Source of the DNA: Ligula intestinalis | Lineage: Eukaryota; Platyhelminthes; Cestoda; Diphyllobothriidea; Diphyllobothriidae | Direction: 5' to 3' | NCBI GenBank assembly: GCA_036362985.1 | Contig: JAYGXS010000004.1 | Location: forward strand, 68,425,702 to 68,489,701 | Length of the DNA stretch: 64,000 nucleotides | Shown here: positions 23,864-33,170 of the stretch, one piece after another | Layout: each line of letters opens with the position of its first letter | How positions within the stretch are numbered: position 1 is the first letter of the stretch | Translations under genes and position numbers: made by a program | The notes under the pieces: model-generated | Database searches by the model: none | The model's input: only the letters and a program-made list of their open reading frames with translations | What the model was told of the DNA's origin: nothing

Positions 23864-26800
23864 AAATAGCAGTAGTAACAGTACCAGCCTTAGTTTCCTT
23901 AAGTCTTTCTTGATACCTACTAAACGTGAGTGAGGGTAAATAGTGCGATAGTACCAGCGCAAAAGACTACTGTCACTTAAGACTAAGCTAGGTGGTGTTC
24001 TGGCCTACATTGGAGAAGGCGGCCCACGCCCGAGTCTGTTTGGTCATCTTGATTCCGACTTGTCACCGGTTCAAATGGGGAGAGCATTTAAAGTGAGGTA
24101 AACAGTTGCACTTCTATTTCACTTAAATCTCGTCTCCGTCTCCAGTCTCCATCCCTTCTCTTTGCAGTATGGTGGACATAATCGAAATCCACGGTCGAAC
24201 TATCATCAGTTATGCGACCCTACTAAGCGTCAACGACCTATTGTTCGACCCTACTGATGAACGAAATCAAGAAATGTGGGCATGTTATACGGGAATGGAG
24301 GTAGGCCAGTTTACAGGAAGAAAAAGGGTGGTAACCCGTTAAAAATGAACATAAAAGTTTAGGCCCACTGTCATCGTTCAAGGTGCTGTTTTTAGCCAGG
24401 CATTAGACCCTAGTACACGCGTACTTATCCACGCCCACCTAACTCTGTCCATTGTTCAAGCAGGGGTATAGGCGCACACTGACTTCGCGAAATAAGCAAG
24501 TTCCGTGTGGGTGGCAAAATTCAGGACCAGGTAACCAATTACCGGACCGAAGTCGGCCAGATCATAACTGCAGATATGAGAAACGACAGTAAGTGGGGGG
24601 TCGATTGGTACAGTTGTTGAGAAGAAGAAGAAGAAGAAGAAGAAGAAGACGAAGAAGAAGAAGAAGAAGAAGAAGAGGATTTACTCGCTGGGATTGCACT
24701 TGTATTCGCCTGACGTTTCGATATCCGTCGTGGATTCTTCATCAGAGACTTGAGCAGAAAGCAATAGCCCCCTTTTCCGCTATTACTTTCTGCTCATGTG
24801 TTTGATGAAGAATCCGCGACGGATTTTGAGATGTCAAGCGAATAAGAGTGTAGTCCCAGCGAGTGAATCGTCTTCTTCTGCTTCTCAATTACTTTCTGGG
24901 ACTCACATTTTCGCTTGTATTGGTGCAGTTTTTTTTCGGACTTATCTTGCCTTCTTTAAGTCAACCATAATCCTGACTACCAGCCGGGACCAGATGCGCT
25001 TGTACGCGGCGCAAATGGCCGCAGAGAGGGAGAGGGTCCAGCCAATGGGTCACAAGCACTTTCTCGAGCCGTCGCTCATCGGTGCCTAGCCACCGGTCAC
25101 CGTCTGCCGCTGCAGGGCTGTTACTGGAGGCTATGATTGGCTGAAAGCATTTCCTGTCGCTCCTCCTCTATACAGTGTTAAAAATCGTTGACTGGCGAGA
25201 AGGGTCGTACAACTCTGTTCCTGGGTTATAATACTTTCCTTAGGCGACCTATTCTACGGTGGAAGTCACTGAGGTGAACTTCTTTTTATGCATGCCAAAG
25301 CGCGAACCATCTGCGCCACGAGATCTCGACTGAGACCCTAGGGTTTTGTCATGCTTAGGCTAATTGATTGCGTTGTATTGAGTCTAAAAAGGTTGATCCT
25401 CACGACTGCGATCTTCCAGGATCGATTCTTTAGGAAAATAGGGAGAAGTCGTGGGAAGGCCAGAGCGGTAGGAAGAGTGTATTCTGTACAGAAGGTTTGG
25501 AGAACAGTTAGGGGGAGTTTGGACTGTTGGGGCGCACGTCCGGCCACAAGGGGTGCTAGTTCCGAAGTAACATGCTGACGCAAATGACCGCATTAAAGTC
25601 TGTGTCCAGGTGGGTTGAGGCCAACCTTCTAATGAGGCTAGTCTATTAACGCGGGAACCTCATTGGGCGGATTGAGGTCAAGCCGCTGTGGACTGAAGCC
25701 AGAACCTAAAGGCAAGGTGCGTGCGTTCGCCAGCATTGAAGGGTCGCACGCTAGTTTCGCCTGACCCAAGGCACGCCGAAAACTGCCTTCGCGCGAGGTC
25801 CCACGCTCTGAGGGACCTTACCTGCGGCGTCACGACGTAGTAGAAAGTGAGCTACAGAAACATAAAGTCACTTACCCAACCTACTGCAGTGTAGAGGCTC
25901 CACAACTGCTGAAACCGTAAACTGACTGCCCAAGCAGGTTTTCCTGAGCAGTGAATCCCGTGACGGCGGCCAAGTTTCTCACAGTTGATCCCTCAGCCAG
26001 ATTGCTTAAATCTGCCCAAGCACATGTTTATGCATACCGAAGTCAAAACTACCATCTAGTTTTATGTGTACAGGTGGTCTAGTACAATCTTTCCTGGCTC
26101 AGAAGTGGCCTCGATCATGCTTGCATCTTCTTCCTTTTTGTTGACCAGAATCGAAAAGTACATGCTTGGTTTGGTGAAAGCTAGTCTTCCACCAAATGCC
26201 TTCCTGATCGATCCCGGGCACATGCATCATCAGGACTCTGTAACGCCGCGCTCCCTCAGCTTCTTCCCCGTTCAACTCATCTCCCTGGCTGACACCAACT
26301 TCTTTGTCTTCACCTTCACAACTCCGCCCCTCTACTCAGATTTCTTTGTCAATGATGAGGCACAGAGTAGCGCCGAGGCCGAGTGGATTCCCGATGAACT
26401 CATCCTCCTCTACCTCCTCCGTGTAAACATAGTTGTGAGTTTTCTTTTTCCGTCAAAGTTTACCCTGCAGTTTCGCTCACACCGGCCGCAATCACCATTA
26501 TCTTATTTGATCTAATGGGAGCAATCTATGGTAGGACTGTCTTTAGGGGTTCTATTTGTGCTTGACTTAAAACAATCACCTACTTTTACACTTTCGTTAA
26601 ATTCTACCAATATAAGGTCGAGCTTCCCCTTTTTTCATTGAATTCCGCCAGTATAAGGTTGCATTTCCCTCACGAGGCATCAGTTGCCTGAGCAACGGCA
26701 GTTTATTTTGATGAGTTTGATTCAATTTAGTGCATTGAAACAAATGAAAGTTTCCGTTGACTCATTTGTGATAACTTCGCGCCCTCGGTGGGATTCGAAC

Positions 26801-29800
26801 CCACACAACAGGGAAGGAATTTTGCGCAGCCAACGCTCGTTCATTGAACTACGAGGCTCACTATGTGCCTTGAGTTTAATCACACTTGAAACAACTTACT
26901 GCTTGTATGGAATCCATCAGTACAGAACAGCAAACTGGCTGCTCAGGCAGGGTTTCCTAAGAAATCATGCAGAATCTACCAGAATAACTACCAGGCTCAA
27001 TTAATTGTTAGGGGGGTTTGGCAGATTTTTTAAATTCAGCTGACCCAATAACAAATATAAGTTTCTCTAATTGAATATTTTTATAGCTTCCAATACACTA
27101 CAACCGCTAACCAAAAGCTAAATGTTTCACCAAAACGTTACGTTAAACATTTGGGCGGGTGGATCGAGGTTTAGGCGGCCCTACAAGACAGTTTGGTAGG
27201 AGTACCTCTTGAGGTCGCAGAAGGGTTTGTATTTATTATCACCACCTACTTACAGGTTCTACGTAGGTCGAATTACCTACAATCTTCCAGTTTTCTGCAT
27301 GCCAGCCGTCGATCCAGCAAGAATTGGATTGTGGCATTGGACTGCAGAGTGGTCCTCGGAAGCCAACCGCATACTATAACCGCGTAAGTCAGTGCACTAC
27401 GCGAAAATGGCTTTTGAAATCAAACATGGGAATAATCGCCTGCTTACAAATTTTGAGTAGTGTGAATTTTATCAATATTTAACCTTGTTTGCTTTTATTC
27501 TAGTTGAAGTTAGTGGTGCTTCTGGAAAGTGTACCTCAATGAACTCGCCCGGGCTCCAGGCACACTCCCCCGACATACACGCGATCGCCGTTAGTCCGGT
27601 GGGGGGGGTTAGCGATGATATTAAAGCGTACTTTAGTGTCCCCAACTTACCCTCGTAACTTTTTCTGCAGGATTATTGCGATTTAATTTGTTCCCTGACA
27701 TGCCCTACCCGTCCTCACCTACAACCAGGAGCCCGGTAGTCCGAGGGGCGGGCTTTGCGCGCCCTCCAGGCGGTCCCACGAGCTACTCCTACCGACGGTT
27801 TTGCCCGATCTATCATATTTAACATCAAGGAAACTAAATGGTTTACAATTCTGTAGTATGTGGCCGGTGGTAATAGAGGTTATAAGGACGGGGCATTACG
27901 AAGGAGTGGGAGAGAAATAACAAAAAATATAGCAAACAAAGCCAAGAAAAAGGTGGATAAAATTATAGTTAAATGCTAATATATAGCAACGAAAAGCGCG
28001 CGATGATCGAAAAATCAACATAAAGCAACTTGCGACAAATCAGAGGTAACTGAATAAACCGCCTATGGCTAAATCAAATCCAGTCAGTAGCGAATGGGAA
28101 ATACGGCCAATAGGAAGCGAGAAATTTGAAACTGAAACCCCTAGCTGGCCACAATTATTTGAGTGATGTGGGCGTGCCGTTACCGACTTATTGTCTTGTC
28201 CGCTGCCCGTTGCGCCTGAATTTCGGCTCAGTGTCAAAATTATACGGCAAAGCTTAGGGTTTGGCTTCGACGTTTCGACAAGAACACGACAAGAGGCATC
28301 CTGACCGAAAATCAGCACAATCTCTTCTGTGGCTGGGCACTTCTATGCCCATGTATTGGCGAGCGAAATATTTTTGTAAATTCATAACAACAGGTGCACG
28401 AAGATGGAACAAAAATTGTTTAAATAGGTAATTTTACGCTGACTAGTCGTACCTGTTGTCTAGTCCAAATCACAGGAACAAGGGGCTGTTGAGGTGTGTG
28501 CAACTCCACGCCGCTGTCATGCGAGCGCGTGCCGCGGCTGTCGATTTTTCGTCATAGCCGATTGTTTCCCTATCGTGACACCTGTTCATGGAGTGGACTG
28601 AATAAATACCCCGCAGCGTTTTCTTAAGGATGATTTAACTTGCTTGACTTGCACTTCATGCCTTGCCGTTTTCGGTTTGAATAAATTTCTCCTCCTGGTC
28701 GATTGACTTGGACAGCATCTACCGCACCATTTCCTCTTCCATTCAGTCACCAAGTAGGCGTGCAACGGAGTCATGCCTTCTGAACAGCTGACAGTGGGCT
28801 TATTGTCTAGAAAACGTGTGGCATTTGTGGCTACATGCTTTTAACAGAAAGGCCCCCGAATGAAATTCCACGCTGCTGTTATGAGAACTCGCGCCGTGGC
28901 TATCGATTTTTCGTCATAACCGATTGGTCCCCTGTCGCTGACGCCTGCTCGTGGAGCGGACTGCATCAATAACTCGCAGCCCATTTTGTAACAGGGATTT
29001 GCTTGACTTACACTTTCTTGTCTTGACGTGATATGAGTGTGTGTGTGTGTGTATGAAAATACACTCCGTTATCAATCGGGATGCCTACAGACGCCAAAAT
29101 CCTCAGCGGGGTGGCGTTGGGGCGTGTCATGGTTGCTATAGCCACACCGACTACTGCACCTGGTAACGTCTCTGGTGGTCCGTTTGGCTCCACGAGAGAG
29201 AGAGAGAGGTAGGTCGGCCCTGAACTTGCCTGCCTCGCACTGACCTACAGTTTCTCTCCTTCCTACAATAAATTTCCAGCATTTTTAACCTATAGCTAAA
29301 CGCCAACAGTCGTGATTTGGGATAACTCAGTCCTCCTCCAGACTCACTAGCCTATAATCATCCCTTAGTTTGTCCGTAAGGGGCGGTTTTTTTTTCAATT
29401 TGACCTTAATCTTTTTTGTAATCTCGTCAACCCTTTTAATGCATATGAATGCTACCTCGCAGGATTACGAGGTGAAATTACAATATGCACTTAAACGTTT
29501 AGTTCGGCTCTGAACCGGAGTGACTAGGGAAAGAGCGACGCTTTATTTTGAAAATTTCATTCCAATATTTTTTAGCAAAAAGCGTCCTTCATTCTAACAG
29601 AATAGAATTAGGTGCAAAAACTCACAACATCGGGATATCAAAAATAATCCATACTCGAAAATGACTGCAATTTTGGACATCATGGATCAATGACCTAGGC
29701 AATGTCTTCAAATGTGGAGCAAATTGGACTGATTTCAAAACGGCGCTAGGATTGTGACCTTGTGTCCTCATGACCTCATTACACTTCAAATAAACAAAGA

Positions 29801-30372
29801 GGGATAAAAATCGGTTCATAATGGACGAAGGATGCCAACTGACGTGTATATAAGACAATTTACATAGGAGTAGAGGGAGTAAAAAATGGCGGCTTGAGTT
29901 AAAAATGCTGCGTTTTTCTCTGCTAGAATTTGAGTATAATCTGCCTGTTCTTTTTGCGGGATAATCTTTTACATGTCACGCAAGATATCTTCTTCATCGT
30001 GTACGCTGGTCAGCACCGTAGGACAGTTTAAAAAGGCAATTTTATAATGTTTTTGGACTTTCCCATAACCCTGCCGCCCTTTCATTTTACCAGGATGGAG
30101 CTCTAACTCCACCCAGGGACGGGTCTCTACCCACCCTCACTGAGGTTAATTTCAATGGACTGGCCAACCGCTCGGAACTGATGAAGCCTGATCCCAGCTC
30201 CGGCTTCCGTGTCTACGTCCTGGGCAGTCGTCTGAACAAGGGCGGACTCAATACTCTCACTGTGGAAACCCCCTTTTCAGCCAGTCAGCATGCCGCGGCA
30301 CAGCCCAATGCCATCAGACGGAATTTATACACATGGCGTGCTCCACCCAAACCAATGGCACCCAAGGATGAG
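15326..30372 (+). CDS. Ankyrin-repeat protein gene (internal exons), product not identified
   Basis: Visible exons are 15326-15454, 16120-16217, 21368-21454, 23345-23511, 24168-24300, about 26074-26434 and 30094-30372. The first four join in phase into three to four ankyrin repeats: SEGNVDEVINLL; ARKGFADILGILLRHGAEVD; GSTALLAAADTGHFMAMAVL then LLQWGANVNATN; RRGFLHCVELLISYGANP. Such repeats form protein-binding surfaces. The later exons carry no domain I recognise. One phase problem lies between 24300 and 26074. The 15454 exon appears to use a GC donor. Introns hold Penelope, LINE, LTR and SINE insertions. The start may be the exons at 454-10691. The 3' end was not found and would lie downstream of 30372. 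Confidence 0.65.
16120..16217 (+). CDS. Ankyrin-repeat exon
   Basis: Acceptor ATGTAG ends at 16119 and donor ACG|GTATGC follows 16217. It reads FADILGILLRHGAEVDARSQ and on to GSTALLAAADT, most of a canonical 33-residue repeat. The exon starts needing one base and ends in phase 0. Confidence 0.7.
16901..16948 (-). ncRNA. Hammerhead-like motif of a diverged Penelope-like terminal repeat
   Basis: On the - strand: CTGAAGA, a 6-bp stem II (GGATAG with CTATCC), then GAAAC and GTC, followed by AGATA. CTGAAGA differs from the canonical CTGATGA at one core position, so activity is doubtful. The flanking CACTGG..TTTT layout matches the other Penelope termini here. Confidence 0.45.
17885..18085 (+). 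pseudogene. Penelope-like reverse transcriptase fragment
   Basis: The + strand reads VGYFMHTVLNRAFKGIAYYP followed by TYTELYD. This matches the longer minus-strand copy near 20260-20350 (VGYFMYSVFNRAFKDIAYHP then KYTELY). The two copies lie in opposite orientation about 2 kb apart. Confidence 0.5.
18690..18985. mobile_element. Palindromic Penelope-like terminal repeats, no internal ORF
   Basis: The left arm (18700-18830) and right arm (18865-18980) are inverted copies around a centre near 18850 (TAGTCATGCGCAGACTATGA). Each has CACTGGAACAAG-type sequence, an A/T run, CTGACGTTTC and a stem-loop that pairs GGATTCC with GGAATCC. Only the terminal repeats remain. The hammerhead core is decayed (ATGATTA for CTGATGA). 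Confidence 0.6.
19262..19445 (-). repeat. tRNA-derived SINE copy
   Basis: The - strand has GCTCGTGGCTCGACTGTTAG, then GAGTTCAAATCTCGGTGTGG as the tRNA-like head. A tail with GCCTAATAAGGCGGAAAAGG resembles the GGCTAATAAGCCGGAAA tail of the copies at 1930 and 4335. Confidence 0.55.
19560..20390 (-). pseudogene. Penelope-like element: RT end plus GIY-YIG endonuclease, frameshifted
   Basis: On the - strand: VFNRAFKDIAYHPKYTELYS (about 20260-20320), then after a frame change QFINKYSKCLRRKLP and VPKKPVFVPLSFKGDNI, then VYELTCTCGCKYIGRK near 19870-19915. The last has the Y..TC.CG..YIG pattern of a GIY-YIG nuclease. RT followed by GIY-YIG is the standard Penelope order. The reading frame is broken more than once. 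Confidence 0.65.
20606..21007 (+). mobile_element. Probable solo LTR (402 bp)
   Basis: It starts TGTTACGG and ends TATAACA, giving TGTTA/TAACA terminal inverted repeats. CAAT flanks both sides (GCAAT and ACAAT), consistent with a target-site duplication with one mismatch. A TATA-like TATAAATA lies near 20848. The first 75 bp recur at 43845-43925. There is no internal retroviral coding region nearby, hence solo LTR. Strand is inferred from the TATA element. Confidence 0.5.
21368..21454 (+). CDS. Ankyrin-repeat exon
   Basis: Acceptor TACTCTAG ends at 21367 and donor CGG|GTAGGT follows 21454. The 29 codons read GHFMAMAVLLQWGANVNATN and on to DTALLR, phase 0 at both ends. It completes one ankyrin repeat and begins another. 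Confidence 0.7.
22400..23035 (+). mobile_element. 5'-truncated CR1-like LINE (ORF2 end plus 3' UTR)
   Basis: The start reads LPACIVMSPSVDTFKMQLDQ, the C-terminal ORF2 region, as in LPADIVMSPS of the 33-kb copy. The remaining 550 bp follow the family 3' UTR (GGCGACAGTTTTCTCC, TGCCTAAGGAGT, GGTATTTACCTATATTTC). Truncation at the 5' end is typical for target-primed insertion. Confidence 0.7.
23345..23511 (+). CDS. Ankyrin-repeat exon
   Basis: Acceptor TTTGCTAG ends at 23344 and donor AG|GTGAGC follows 23511. It reads AIRRGFLHCVELLISYGANP, then a less regular repeat with LPIQLARHTQQPEMQAILV. It leaves two bases that combine with T of the next exon to give Ser. Confidence 0.7.
23821..23862 (+). 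repeat. (TAG)n microsatellite
   Basis: About 14 units of an uninterrupted trinucleotide repeat within an intron of the ankyrin gene. Confidence 0.9.
24168..24300 (+). CDS. Exon downstream of the ankyrin repeats
   Basis: Acceptor CTTTGCAG ends at 24167 and donor GAG|GTAGGC follows 24300. It reads MVDIIEIHGRTIISYATLLS and on to DERNQEMWACYTGME, joining in phase to the previous exon and ending in phase 0. It is not an ankyrin repeat and I do not recognise a domain. Confidence 0.6.
24615..24925. mobile_element. Palindromic Penelope-like terminal repeats with an (AGA)n tract
   Basis: Two inverted arms (24620-24770 and 24785-24920) meet near 24778 (GCAATAGC..GCTATTAC). Each arm has a GAAGAAG-rich end, a CTCGCTGGGA segment and a hammerhead-like stem-loop. 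The AGA run (about 24618-24676) is an expansion of the GAAGAAGAAG normally seen at this end. No coding sequence remains. Confidence 0.65.
24706..24751 (-). ncRNA. Hammerhead-like ribozyme motif with intact core
   Basis: The - strand has CTGATGA (24739-24745), a stem II built on ATCC/GGAT with an ACGAC loop, GAAA (24716-24719), then C and the cleavage triplet GTC. Bases upstream of CTGATGA (GTCT) can pair with AGGC after GTC as stem I. Stem III is at most one base pair, as described for Penelope hammerheads. Confidence 0.5.
24990..25150 (-). repeat. Diverged member of the 60.6-kb repeat family
   Basis: The segment near 25045-25085 (ATGGGTCACAAGCACTTTCT, then GAGCCGTCGCTCATCGGTGC) is the reverse complement of the family start at 60606 and 60974, where the - strand reads ATGGGTCATAAGCACTTCAT-type sequence. 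Confidence 0.45.
26074..26434 (+). CDS. Long exon of the ankyrin gene, function unknown
   Basis: The open frame reads FPGSEVASIMLASSSFLLTR, LIDPGHMHHQDSVTPRSLSF and FFVFTFTTPPLYSDFFVNDE, ending at GTT|GTGAGT in phase 0. The start is uncertain. The best-placed acceptor (TACAG, 26073) needs two bases from the previous exon, but that exon ends in phase 0. Either a small exon is missing, or the previous exon uses the alternative donor AAAT|GTGGGC, or the gene is damaged. Confidence 0.5.
26760..27000 (-). repeat. tRNA-derived SINE copy
   Basis: The - strand has GCCTCGTAGTTCAATGAACG, then GGTTCGAATCCCACCGAGGG. It is followed by the family flank CACAAATGAGTCAACG and preceded by a 130-bp segment with CCTGAGCAGCCAG, as in the copies at 42860 and 53305. 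Confidence 0.6.
27005..28495. other. Intronic or intergenic stretch without recognised features
   Basis: I see no exon, RNA gene or known repeat here beyond a 9-G run near 27601. It lies in the intron between the exons ending at 26434 and starting at 30094. Confidence 0.4.
28500..29020 (+). repeat. Two direct repeats, about 160 bp each, 360 bp apart
   Basis: 28505-28665 and 28865-29018 share CCACGC.GCTGT.ATG, CTATCGATTTTTCGTCATA, CCGATTG.T.CCCT, GGAG.GGACTG and GCTTGACTTGCACTT-type segments with scattered differences. The repeat has no coding potential. It may be a tandemly inserted small element or an LTR-type duplication. Confidence 0.6.
29034..29054 (+). repeat. (GT)n microsatellite
   Basis: A short GT run, followed 150 bp later by a (GA)n run near 29195-29208. 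Both are intronic. Confidence 0.8.
30094..30372 (+). CDS. 93-codon exon, last one recognised in the ankyrin gene
   Basis: Acceptor TTTTACCAG ends at 30093 and donor GAG|GTGAAC follows 30372; phase 0 at both ends, matching the exon ending at 26434. It reads DGALTPPRDGSLPTLTEVNF, SGFRVYVLGSRLNKGGLNTL and RRNLYTWRAPPKP. Codon use resembles the other exons. The domain is not recognised. The frame continues past 30372 to a stop at 30456, but the donor suggests further exons. Confidence 0.6.
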
Positions 30373-30638
30373 GTGAACCTCGTGTTTGCTTTTTACATCT
30401 TTGCCTTTTTTTCTGTCATACAAAGACAAAGGAGGGACAACAAAAAACGCAGTTAGATTGGTACAGTCCGTTTCAAACTGCTTCTGCCCTCATTCACACA
30501 GCCTGAAAATTGGTGTGCGCCACTGTTCCTAATTGAATTACAAGTAGTGAGGCACTGATGCACTTCGGTTCGATAAAGTGCTTATGTCATAATCTTGTGT
30601 GAGCCCTTGCGTCGAAAATGGTTATATCCGCAGTCGTA

Positions 30639-31150
30639 TGTTAGTAAAGGAAGGCAGACAGGATAGCAGATAATAGTTTACTCTTACTGTTTCTGCTTGT
30701 ACAATAATTCTGTCTTCTGTGTTTCTGGCCGTTCCCCGTGTCTGTCAGCAGTGTGTCTTCTGTCGTCGGTCTCATGTCGACAGTAGCAGGTCTCAGATAC
30801 AGTCTCGTGTCACAAGCAGCAGAATTCCGCCTCCAGTCGGTTGCAGCGTATTTAAGGACCAATGGCGTTTGTTCCCTATTCGCTCGTCTGCAGGCAGTCG
30901 TCATGGGTTGTCCCCAGGATAACACGTCGCGCCTCTGTTACGCGCGCATGTGCACGTGTCTTTTCGTGCCCCCTTGTCAGGCGTGACCTCATAACCCGAC
31001 AGGCAGCTGTCCTTGCGTCTTCGTGTGTCGGCCCTTTGTAGGTCGCGCTTTTGGACCGTTCTGTATGCGCCCGCTGGCATGTGAGCTTCCTTTGTTCTCT
31101 TGCCCTCAAAATGGCCTGAGCGATGACTCGCGTGCTGGGCCGTCCTAACA
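30639..31150 (+). mobile_element. LTR-like segment (weak)
   Basis: TGTTAG at 30639 and CTAACA at 31145-31150 form a 6-bp terminal inverted repeat around 512 bp. The segment contains a TATA-like TATTTAAGG near 30850. There is no convincing target duplication (TCGTA versus GCTTA). Polyadenylation-like AATAAA signals near 31234 could instead mean a longer LTR. Confidence 0.3.
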
Positions 31151-32100
31151 GCTTATCAACCATCTGCGCCTGGTAGAAGTACGTGTTTTTGTAACCGGTG
31201 CCCAGTTGGTAGTCAAGGTTATGATTGGTTGAATAAAGGTCAAATAAACCAGACTACAATCTCCCTACACCTTTGTCGTTCTTCATATCTGCACTTACAA
31301 CCTGGCCGTCTTCGACCCGGTGGTTAATACTGTTAACTTACACATTTACCAGACACACCAGCCCAGTGTGTGTTTTGTGTCTGAGGTGATTGATGAGGTA
31401 CAATGGGAGTCAGGGGGTGCCGGGTCCTCCTAATCCCCTTGTTATGTGAATCCTGGTCAGGTCGTGTTGCGACGCGTGCAGACGGGTCTGCGGGCACCGT
31501 CGGCCAATGCGCCCATCCAATCTCAAGCGACCGATCACCTTGGTGGTGGCTTGTTGCTGGCGTTGGGGGAGTGAGTGAGATTGACTCTCAGTGCGTGTGT
31601 CGCTACCGCGTAAGTGTACGCATTCCTGCTACCGCGCTCAGTCTGAAGTTCCTCGTAGAAGACTTCAACTGGACGCATCAAGTTTTGTAAATTATTGTTG
31701 AAGTAAGTGAACAGGAGGTGGCGGGTGTGCCGGCAGTTTCGTCAGCCAGTCGGCGGACAGCAGTTAGTTCTCTTCGGTGCAGTTTCCCCGAGAGAAATTC
31801 GATCTCCTGGGACCTTTAATGCAACTTGTGGGGGATTCGTCACTTGCATAGACTAGTGTTCCCGTCCATCCCTGGTCCAAGGTTCTGATTACACCCTCAG
31901 TCCTGCACGGCGCTGCGAGCAAGGCCGAATAAAAAAAACGAATCGTCACCTGCTTGTCCGGAAAGGCACGGCAGTCAGCCCCGAAGCAGCATTCAGCTTC
32001 CGACTTTGCAAATGGAGGTTTTGATCTAAAACACCTTATCGGACGGCAGAAAATGGCGCATATCCAGCAGTCCAAATGCGCTCCTAGCGCGCCAGACATG
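31151..32100. other. No recognised gene
   Basis: This is a G/T-rich stretch with no splice-bounded exon or known repeat that I can support. Confidence 0.4.
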
Positions 32101-32112
32101 TGCCTTGTGACA

Positions 32113-32200
32113 GGTTTCCCCTCGGGGGTGCCCCAGCCGAGGCTCGAACCAGCGACTATTTTATGCGCCGTTTAATGCTCTACCCATTTAAACAGGGGCT
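32113..32200 (-). repeat. tRNA-like sequence, probable SINE head or tRNA pseudogene
   Basis: On the - strand: GCCCCTGTTTAAATGGGTAG, then CTGGTTCGAGCCTCGGCTGG and GGCA. GCCCC and GGGGC can pair as an acceptor stem and the TTCGAGCC arm is good, but the anticodon arm is poor. Confidence 0.4.
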
Positions 32201-32534
32201 CGGTTTCTTGACGGTTTAGGTCAGGAGATATTGACACTAGTTTATTAACATTCACTGATCGCTAACGGAACTCACTCGGCCAGTTCTGCCTCTTGGATCC
32301 TTAAACAGTCAATTCTTTCGCATAAACTGGAAAACAAGCATCCCAAGAAGAAGATTTTCTTTGAAATATATCAGGTAGCTTTAATTAGTGAATTTTCGAG
32401 TCTCGTGCCCCAGCTCGTTTTCGGACCACCAAGAAATTTGCAAAGAACAGATAACATTTCAAACGTGCGAAAAAATCAATAGTTGAGAAGAAGAAGACGA
32501 CGACGACGACTCGATCGCTGTGACAATATGTTTA

Positions 32535-32586
32535 TTCGCCTGACGTCTCGAAATCCGTCGCGGATTCATCATCAGAGACATACTCT
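32535..32586 (-). ncRNA. Hammerhead-like motif, core damaged at GAAA
   Basis: The - strand has TGTCT-CTGATGA, a stem II (AATCC/GGATT with GCGAC loop), then GAGAC where GAAAC is expected, then GTC and AGGCG. Stem I can pair TGTCT with AGGCG with two wobbles. Confidence 0.45.
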
Positions 32587-33170
32587 CAGAACAGTAGCAG
32601 AAACAATTAGTGTGTGTTCACAGGGTTCTGCCGTAAAATTTATGCGTACAGAAAAATCGATAAATGCCTTGAGTGTGCGCTGATTCGTTGCGTCAGAAAT
32701 GACTATCCGGCCTTGTGGCGTTGGCATAAGATGATCAGGTCAGGTTTATTGAGGGAAATATAGGTAAATACCTTTGAACTCCCTATTGGTACAGGACAGT
32801 TTTCTCAATGCATTTGATCTGCAGAACATTTCAGAACAGTGGCGTTGCCAGTAATTTGAATTTGGATAAGAGAGGGCCGACAGCGAAAAAACTCCTTAGG
32901 CAATGTTCAGAAGTCTAGGGCTTTGAATGCCATGTGAGAGATTTAAAGAGAAAAACTGTCGCCCGGGGGAGGGGGGGGGTGCAGAGTATATTTGAAGCGG
33001 ATGGCCTGTGCTAAGAGGGTTTGAAGCATGTCAGGGAGAGTCCATCGCGGTTTTCGCCATAGTACCAAGGGTCCCACGAAGCGAAGATTGCAGAGGTCAC
33101 GCGAACCTCGAGTTTGCCTACAAATTGACGGAACAGATTTAATCGGTAGTTTTCTGAACAAATATATTAC

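Noticed and set aside
24539..24805. Poly-Ser and poly-Arg open frames
   Set aside because: They are translations of the (AGA)n tract at the end of a Penelope arm, not genes.
30181..30456. Start codon at 30181
   Set aside because: The exon is open upstream to an acceptor at 30093 in the same frame, so this ATG is internal.
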